Positions 57,740-64,000 of a DNA stretch of 64,000 nucleotides are shown in pieces. A program made the position numbers and the translations under genes. Source of the stretch: Tetraselmis striata (Eukaryota; Chlorophyta; Chlorodendrophyceae; Chlorodendrales; Chlorodendraceae); assembly GCA_006384855.1 (NCBI GenBank), contig VCJN01000871.1:24673-88672 (forward strand), in the 5' to 3' direction. The notes beneath the pieces were generated by a model that was not told the origin of the DNA, did not search any database, and was given only the letters and a program-made list of their open reading frames with translations. The first letter of the stretch is position 1. Every line of letters begins with the position of its first letter.

Positions 57740-60700
57740 CGCCCGCGGCGACGGCTCCGGCACCTACTCGCCATCAGCGTGAGCCCCCCCCCCCCCCCCC
57801 ACTGCCAACCCACGCCGAGGGAGGGATCGCATACCTGCCATGTGCATGATGGATTGCGGCTGCTGGCTTTAGACACTGTGGCCCCGGCACACCCCTCAAT
57901 CTCCCCGCATCCCCCCCCCCCCAGGCGCGAAACCTGGTGCCGTACGACGTGTCCCGCCTGGAGGCCACCTCGGTGTTCTTTGTGCTATGGAGCCTGGAGG
58001 CCATGCCGCGGCCCGAGTTTGAGGCCATCTCCGCTTGCCGCGGGCGCGACGGCGACGCCGCCAACCCGCCAGGCGGACTGCCGCCCAGCGAGCTGGAGCT
58101 CCGCCGCCGGGCGGAGTGGCTGTACAGCAGCGAGCAGGTGGTGTGCAGCCTGAACCCGGACTGGGTGGCGCTGGGCCGCGCGGGCGTGTCGCGGTGGCCC
58201 GAGCACAGCAGCACCAGCGGGCAGCTGCGCGCCTGCGTGTTTGTGCGCCACGCGGGCGGCCAGACTGCGTCGGACAACTGCCCGCACTGCGGCCGCGCGC
58301 GCTGCAGCTGTGCCCCCGGTGCGACGCCTCGCTCCGCCCTCGTTTGCTTCAGGGTGCATAATGGGGTTGACCTCGGGAGACAGAATCCTGCAGGCGAGCC
58401 GGGCCCTGTGGTGGCGGTCAGGTGGGAGGGATACCACGCTTGAGGGACCGCCAGCTCCCCCCCCCCCCCGGAGGCTGTGCCCTGTCCCGTGAAACGGCCG
58501 CTGTAACCTCACATGAGACCCCCCCCCCCCCCCCCCCCCCACCCCCCCCTCCCTCCGTTCCCCCCTGCCCTGCTATTTGGCCTGCAGATGCAGCGCAGGG
58601 CTCCGGGCCCCCCTCTACTCGAGGGTCCACGGACGGGGCGCAGGCGACCGGGGGACCTGTGGATGGAGGCGCAGGCAAGGCAGCCGCTCGGGGCGGCAGG
58701 GGCGAGGCAGGCCAGGCAGGTGAGGGTGCTGTCTTCGCGCCGCTTTGCCTGCGCGATGCCTGTCGGATGCGGGGTCAGGGGGGGCAGCCCCCTGCAGTGC
58801 GCCTGTTAGACGGAAGCTGGGTTGCTGTGTACGTCACAGGCCGAGAAATATCTGCGGGTATATGTATGCATGTCACCTCACCTGAGAAACACCCCGGGGT
58901 ATGTCTCCAAAGGGCCTGGTGTGGGCATCGAGGGGTGGGCATTGGCAGCGGTGGGATTGCAGGTTGTCATGGGGGTGGCTGTGTGGGGAGGCATATATGC
59001 CCAGGGTATCTGCCTAGGGTACACCTGCGCTGAGAAAGATACCATTGACAAGTATCCGGGAAACCCGGGACAAAACGGGGGAGGAGGGGGGGGCAAGGGC
59101 GCAGGGGGCCGCCCACGCATGCGTCTCTTGGAAGTGAGAGGACCATGCATGGGTGCGGAGTCAAGCCAGTGCAGAGGGTGCGCCAGGCGTTTTGGTCTCT
59201 CAGAGGGCTGCGGAGGCTGCCTAGCTGCAACGTACCAGGGCAGCAGCTGCCTGACGCGTCTCCGCTTGCGCCGTGTCAGCAGCGCCTGCGGCGGCCCACA
59301 CAGCGTATGGGTGCCGCCGCACCGATGATAGCCTCAAAGTGGGTTTCCATGCAACCTGTAAGAGCCCTCGGCATTTTTCCCCACCGTAGTTTCGTCTACA
59401 TTTAACTTCTGGCACGTACCTGTAGGGCAGATTTTTCTTCGCAGTGCTATTACTAGCATGCCGGCGCATGTAGGAGCGGCAGGAGTGATAATTGCTGCCG
59501 AAGATCGGCCCTGACTGGCAGCTGGGCGGCTGTGGTGGTGGTGGCGCGGGAGGTGGTGGTGGTGGTGGGGGGGGGCACTGACTGGAGCCCCCCGTGCGTG
59601 CCGGTCACAACAGGGGACCTGGGTGAGGGGGAGGAAGGCGCCAGCACGCCTTCGCGCGGGGATCCTGCCACGCTGGGCGGCCTCCTGCGCGAGCACGCGG
59701 CGCGGCAGGCAGGGGGGGAGTGGATGGAGATGGTGGCTGACGCGGCGTTTGACCTCGACAACCTCACCTACCTGGGGCCCAGCCCCCCGGAGGCTCGCGC
59801 CGACCGCGCGTTGCCGCCCAACAGTCTGCTGCTGCAGCTCACGGACGGCTACTACCTGTTCCCTACCACCCCAAGTCTGGCTGCGGAGCGTCCAGCCGGC
59901 GGCAGCGCTGGCCGCGCCTCGTCCGCGTCGCTCAAGGCGTACAGCGACGGGCACATCCGCGAGATGCTGACCGCCAAGATGCGGCGCAGCACGACCAACT
60001 TGGGCAATCTGGAGGGCGCGAGCGGCGCCGCCTCCAGCAGCGGAGGCTCGCTCAGCAGCAGCACCGCCCCTGCCTTCGCCTCTGCCTCTGCCGCCCCGGC
60101 GCAGCCTCCCTCTCCCGGGCCGTCGTCCTCCGCGCTGCCCAAGATACTGAGCGCAGCTGAGGCGTTTGAGGCAGCCAGCTGGCTGTGCTCGCAGCGCCGG
60201 CAGGTGCACGAGGTCCGGCAACGCCGCCTGCAGGCCCGTGCGGCGCTTGAGGAGGATGTGAAGGTCCGGCGACGCCGCCTTCACGCCCCATGCCCTCCTT
60301 GGCCCTGACTGGCACCCCGGGCTCTTTACTCTCCTATCTATCTACCGGCCCACCTGCACCGCAGGACAAGTGCCACCAAGCCTGGAGTTTGTGCTGGCCA
60401 CATTGCACACTGTTAAGCTCGGCCGTAGGTTGACGGGGAGGGGTGGGGGGGGAGTCCGGGGGGGTCCGGGGGGAAGAGGGGCGCAAATTGCTTGACCAAT
60501 GTGCTGTGAGAGCTGTGGTCTACGCAAGGGATCATCGACTGCATGTCGTTGCTGTCGCTGCAGCGCACTGACGCGAGGTCGCCTGATGCGCACAGGGGAG
60601 GCAGCTGTACGAGGACCAGCAGGCTGCGGTATTTGAGCAGCGCCGGAGCGCGGCAGCCTGCTCGGCGCGGGTGCAAAGCTCGAGGTGACACGCGTCCCCT

Positions 60701-62709
60701 TGCCAACGCCCCGCGCGGCCTTGATTAGTAGGGATCCTGAAACCTCCGGGCGCATTGTTATCAAAGCATTATTTTCGGGTTGAGCAGATCAGACTTTTAC
60801 TCTGGTTGCCTTGGGGTGGATCGGCACTGCTGCTGCCAAGCCGGATGTCAGAGCGCAAAGGGCACTTGGGTGCCGATGGCCAGCTTGCTGCAATGGCCGC
60901 CTTTAGCCATGCATTTCACACGGGCAGTAGCCCCTGGTAGTGCTGCCGAGAGGGGACGTGTCTCTGAGGGGAGTCCGGTGTCAATGCGCGTGGGCGCTCT
61001 GGATATATAATGACTGCACCTTGATGGGGCTGTTGAAGGGGCATCGACGGCTATTGTGCCTGTGGAATGATTCCGGCTTTGTGAAGCCTTGTCTTGCGCT
61101 TCGCTTACCCAATGTCCCTCTGAAGGCCGCACACCATGTCTGCCCCCAGCGAGAAGCTGCAGCGCGTGCAGAAGGCCAATGCGGATCAGCGCAGCGCGCT
61201 GCCAAAGCGGGTGTCGGCCCTGGCGTCTGCATGCGGGGAGATGCGCAATGCTGTCAGGCGGCTGAACGAGGCGTCGGCGCTGCTCATGGGCTCCGCGGGG
61301 ATGGGCCAGGTGGCGCAGCTCCAGAAAGCGCTCGTCGCGCGGCGCTGCCGGTGAACTTGACCCCCAACCTTTTGATTTCCCGCCTCCGCACCCGGCTTGT
61401 ATTGAATTGCACTCTAAGAGCGCAGCATTTTTCTTCGTGTCGGGGCCTGCCCAGCAAGGTGGTCTCGGCAAGCAGCGCTGAACGCCCGCGTTGCTGGCGC
61501 ATTGTCTACTCACTCCGCCATGCACGGCCCTGTCCTTTTCAGGCTGTGCTATGAGCTGGCGGCCATCTTTGCTGTTGGGCCCCGCACCGTGCCGGTCTGC
61601 AACACGAATCTCGGCGACATCGCCGCGCGGCTCGACGAGTCCTGGTGGAGCCACAGCATGGGGCCCGGCGCCAGCGACGGCGACTCGGACGCGGGCGCTT
61701 CGTCGGTGGACCTCACCCCGGGCTGGGGCAAGGACAAGATGATGCAGCGCGAGGTTGCGCGCCTGGAGATCTGTGCGCTGGAGATCGACCCACGGCTGGG
61801 GAGCCGCGGCATGGTGGGCAGCATGAGCTGGGACAGCCTGGAGGAGAAGCGCGCGGGCGCGGCGCTGGGGTATGTGGCGCAGGTGGTGTCGCTGCTGTCC
61901 TCCTACCTCGAGGTGGGTGGCCTGTGCTGCGCAGCCTCGAGCGACAGGCGGATAGTGCTGCTGCCTACCAGCAACAAGCAGCTCGCGTGATGACTTGCTG
62001 CTCCAGCTTCTGCTCTCAGCTTGTCCGACTAGCTACGCCCGATGACTAGCGGCTCTCAGGGGGCCGGAAGGCCGGTGCATGCAGTGCACTCTACCGCATT
62101 CTCAGCTTCCAGTTGCATCTGGCCTCCCATGCAGGGCTGTAGGCGGAGCTGAGCCGCATGCCCTGATTCCCCGCGATGACGCAGGTGCCGCTGAGATATC
62201 CGCTCGTGCCGTGCGGCTCGCGCTCCTTCGTCATGGACTTTGCCCCGACGCTGCCAAAAGCTCTCATGCACAACACCCAGGGCGGGAGACTCATGCTCAA
62301 GCAGAACCGCTTCAGTCTGCGAACGCTGCGCCGCGGGCTAGCCGGCAAGGTATGTGCTGACATGCGTACCGTGCCAACTGGACTGCTCATGATTCCACCC
62401 CGCGTCCCGGGCTGAGCAGACGCATACCATGTGGTTCTGCCTGCGGAAAGGGCTGTGCGGCAAACATGCCTGGGTCTACCTGTGCTCATGCACGCTAAAT
62501 GTGCTAAACCCACACACATGTCAGCAGCCATGGAAATGCCGCGACACGCCCCATGCATAATGGGATTCTGTTGATGAGTCGGTGTGCTGCTCACATAGTG
62601 TGGCTCCCTCCACGTTCAGGGTCCCAGTCAAGCCCCGACGGAGTTTCCGCTGTTCTACGCCGGCAATGAGCGCACACGCTTTGCGTACGCCATATTCCTG
62701 TTGAACAAG
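57740..62709 (+). CDS. UVRAG/VPS38-like protein, 3' end missing
   Basis: Predicted exons: about 57,740-57,779; 57,925-58,330; 58,588-58,719; 59,614-60,255; an uncertain one near 60,363-60,425; 60,596-60,684; 61,150-61,350; 61,543-61,912; 62,185-62,349; 62,620-62,709. The start reads RPRRRLRHLLAIS then ARNLV, followed by SSEQVVCSLNPDWVAL, as in the C2-like region of UVRAG. Next comes YLGPSPP with LLLQLTDGYYLFP, then a coiled-coil part (QRRQVHEVRQRRLQARAALEE; EKLQRVQKANADQRSALPKR), then CYELAAIFAVGP, GYVAQVVSLLSSYLE, VPLRYPLVPCGSRSFV, EFPLFYAGNERTRFAYAIFLLNK. UVRAG/VPS38 is a subunit of the class III PI3-kinase complex in endosome sorting and autophagosome maturation. The family continues past LLNK, but after the donor at 62,710 no following exon is visible, and beyond about 62,820 the sequence changes character. 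The first exon was not found. A conserved host-type gene, possibly truncated. Confidence 0.8.
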
Positions 62710-64000
62710 GTGTGGCTCCCTGCCAGAGGGTAGCATTCCATTTCTGTGGGACCCTGCTCCTGCCGAGTGCGTGGTTCCGAGGCACTGAGAGGCCCACCCA
62801 GTCGCCCGGAATCTCAACACGTCGGCCTCAGAATAGTTCCGAAGAGACGCAATGTATAGACATCACTACCCTAGCAATGTTTGGGTAACAGTTCGGCAGG
62901 TGATTGCGTCCGCAACGGCAAATACAAGTGGGGCCGCACGGCGCGCGGGCGCAAAAGTTACTCGGACGCGTTGCTATTCGTACCTTAATGTACTAGCTTT
63001 GCTCGTTTTAGTACCTATCGTACTCGCACAGGTCCCACACGCAGTCGTAGTGAGCGCGCGCACTCATCCCCCTGCATGGAAAGCAAGTTTGCGCCTCGTA
63101 CCGTGCACAGGTACGAGTCACGTGCCGTGCGCTGCAGCAGCTGGATTCGGACGACGGTGATGGATTTCCCGCGAATTCGCCGGTTCAACTAACCAGTATA
63201 TGCAGATGGAAGTTCGGCGATTGGGAATACAGTAGGACAAGAAATAGCATAGAATCGAAAACGAGTTGACAGCTTGGATTATTTTGAAAGAAAACCGACA
63301 TATGCATTTTAATCGTTTTGCGAATCGATTTCGGAGAGCATTGTTTGTGTTTGTATTGCCCATTTATTCAAGAAAAGTACTCGTAGTCGGTAGTCACATG
63401 CGTTGTTTGAAATTAGATAGCGGTACATGAATGCGGGCCGCTGCACAACGATAAGATAGCGTTAATCATAATGGCAGAATCACGCGTCATAATTTTATGC
63501 GTCAGGTTATCCTGATACGATATAACTAAACATGCACATATGTATACTGATAAGAAATATCAACTTACCCAGCGCGTTGGGTAAGGATATTGTAGACATG
63601 AAGGGTATATTGCAGGAATATTGAAGAGTTGATGGATGTCGTAGTCCTTACTATCGCGTAGAAATAGTGTATTACGATGGAACTTCAGCAATGGTAAGAA
63701 TAGAGTAGAATAAATAAGTGCCAGCATGGAATAGGAATAGTAGGAAACGCTAGAAGAGTGGCATAAGACGGCCAAGCACCGCCGTTAAAATTTTGCCACC
63801 TACGCGCTCGTATCAATTTATTGTGATGATTTTGGCACAGTGCGTTCGCAGAGCAGAACTACGTACTTTGCGGATGTTACAACATTTGATTTTTGGTGTT
63901 TTTCCTATATACCGCGGGCATTATCAATACCATGTATTATCTACGCGCGGTGTACCGCCGCGAACGTTTCGCGATCATGCGTTCATGCTCGACTTTATAT
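62710..64000. other. No gene seen; AT-richer right edge
   Basis: From about 62,820 composition shifts to AT-rich with scattered GTACGAGT-like strings (about 62,960-63,120). ORFs are at most about 100 codons and unremarkable. The missing 3' exon or exons of the UVRAG-like gene were looked for and not found. Confidence 0.5.

Noticed and set aside
58985..60308. Overlapping long frames around the UVRAG-like exons, including minus-strand ones
   Set aside because: GC-rich shadow frames; only the plus-strand frame matches the family blocks in order.

Overview
The window looks like nuclear DNA of a green alga (Chlorophyta; species not identifiable from sequence alone). The evidence is GT-AG introns in every recognisable gene, GC-rich exons set in AT-richer repetitive DNA, many G/C homopolymer runs, and TGTAA polyadenylation motifs after three of the four main genes. 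Only two host-type genes are recognisable. One encodes a TIR-transmembrane-WD40 protein (20.0-24.1 kb). The other encodes a UVRAG/VPS38-like autophagy and endosome protein (57.7-62.7 kb), whose last exon or exons are missing. Most of the rest is repetitive or mobile DNA.

The main discovery is a 15.9-kb DNA transposon at 39,459-55,328. It is bounded by 27-bp terminal inverted repeats that match at 25 of 27 positions. It carries two divergent multi-exon genes. The minus-strand gene (47,387 to 39,752) encodes a DUF7869-type protein of the kind found in eukaryotic transposons, with a VGHTHE-x-x-DQ-x-FSR signature. The plus-strand gene (47,938 to 54,985, about 14 exons) encodes a large protein whose C-terminal third follows the layout of a beta-class N4/N6 DNA methyltransferase, but with a changed catalytic motif IV (ADALFG in place of a DPPY type). 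Arrays of a 24-bp minisatellite sit in introns of both genes. The array core, GGGACRAAA, is the reverse complement of the TTTTGTCCC motif repeated near both element ends, so it may be a binding site for an element protein.

Two more copies of the methyltransferase-like gene are present as pseudogenes. Copy 1 (1-3,338) is cut by the window edge and is about 97% identical to the main copy where sampled. Copy 2 (27.1-31.8 kb plus 38,988-39,326) is older. Copy 2 has been interrupted twice: by a 701-bp insertion with a GTCCT target duplication, and by a 7.1-kb Ty3/Gypsy-type LTR retrotransposon (31,834-38,982) with 363-bp LTRs and a perfect TGTTT duplication. That retrotransposon contains a 1,345-bp TA-flanked inverted-repeat element, and a sister copy (1,347 bp) lies at 15,677-17,023. 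A further 1.4-kb element with about 135-bp inverted repeats starts 2 bp beyond the right end of the giant element.

Layout: 0-3.3 kb element copy 1; 3.3-8.9 kb satellite-like repeats; 8.8-11.7 kb decayed ORFs; 11.7-19.9 kb repeats, a possible piggyBac remnant and a TA element; 20-24.1 kb TIR-WD40 gene; 24.3-27.1 kb weak ORFs; 27.1-39.3 kb element copy 2 with nested insertions; 39.5-55.3 kb giant element; 55.3-56.7 kb inverted-repeat element; 57.7-62.7 kb UVRAG/VPS38-like gene; 62.7-64 kb no gene seen. Exon limits were read by eye from splice motifs and frame continuity and carry errors of a few bases to one exon.
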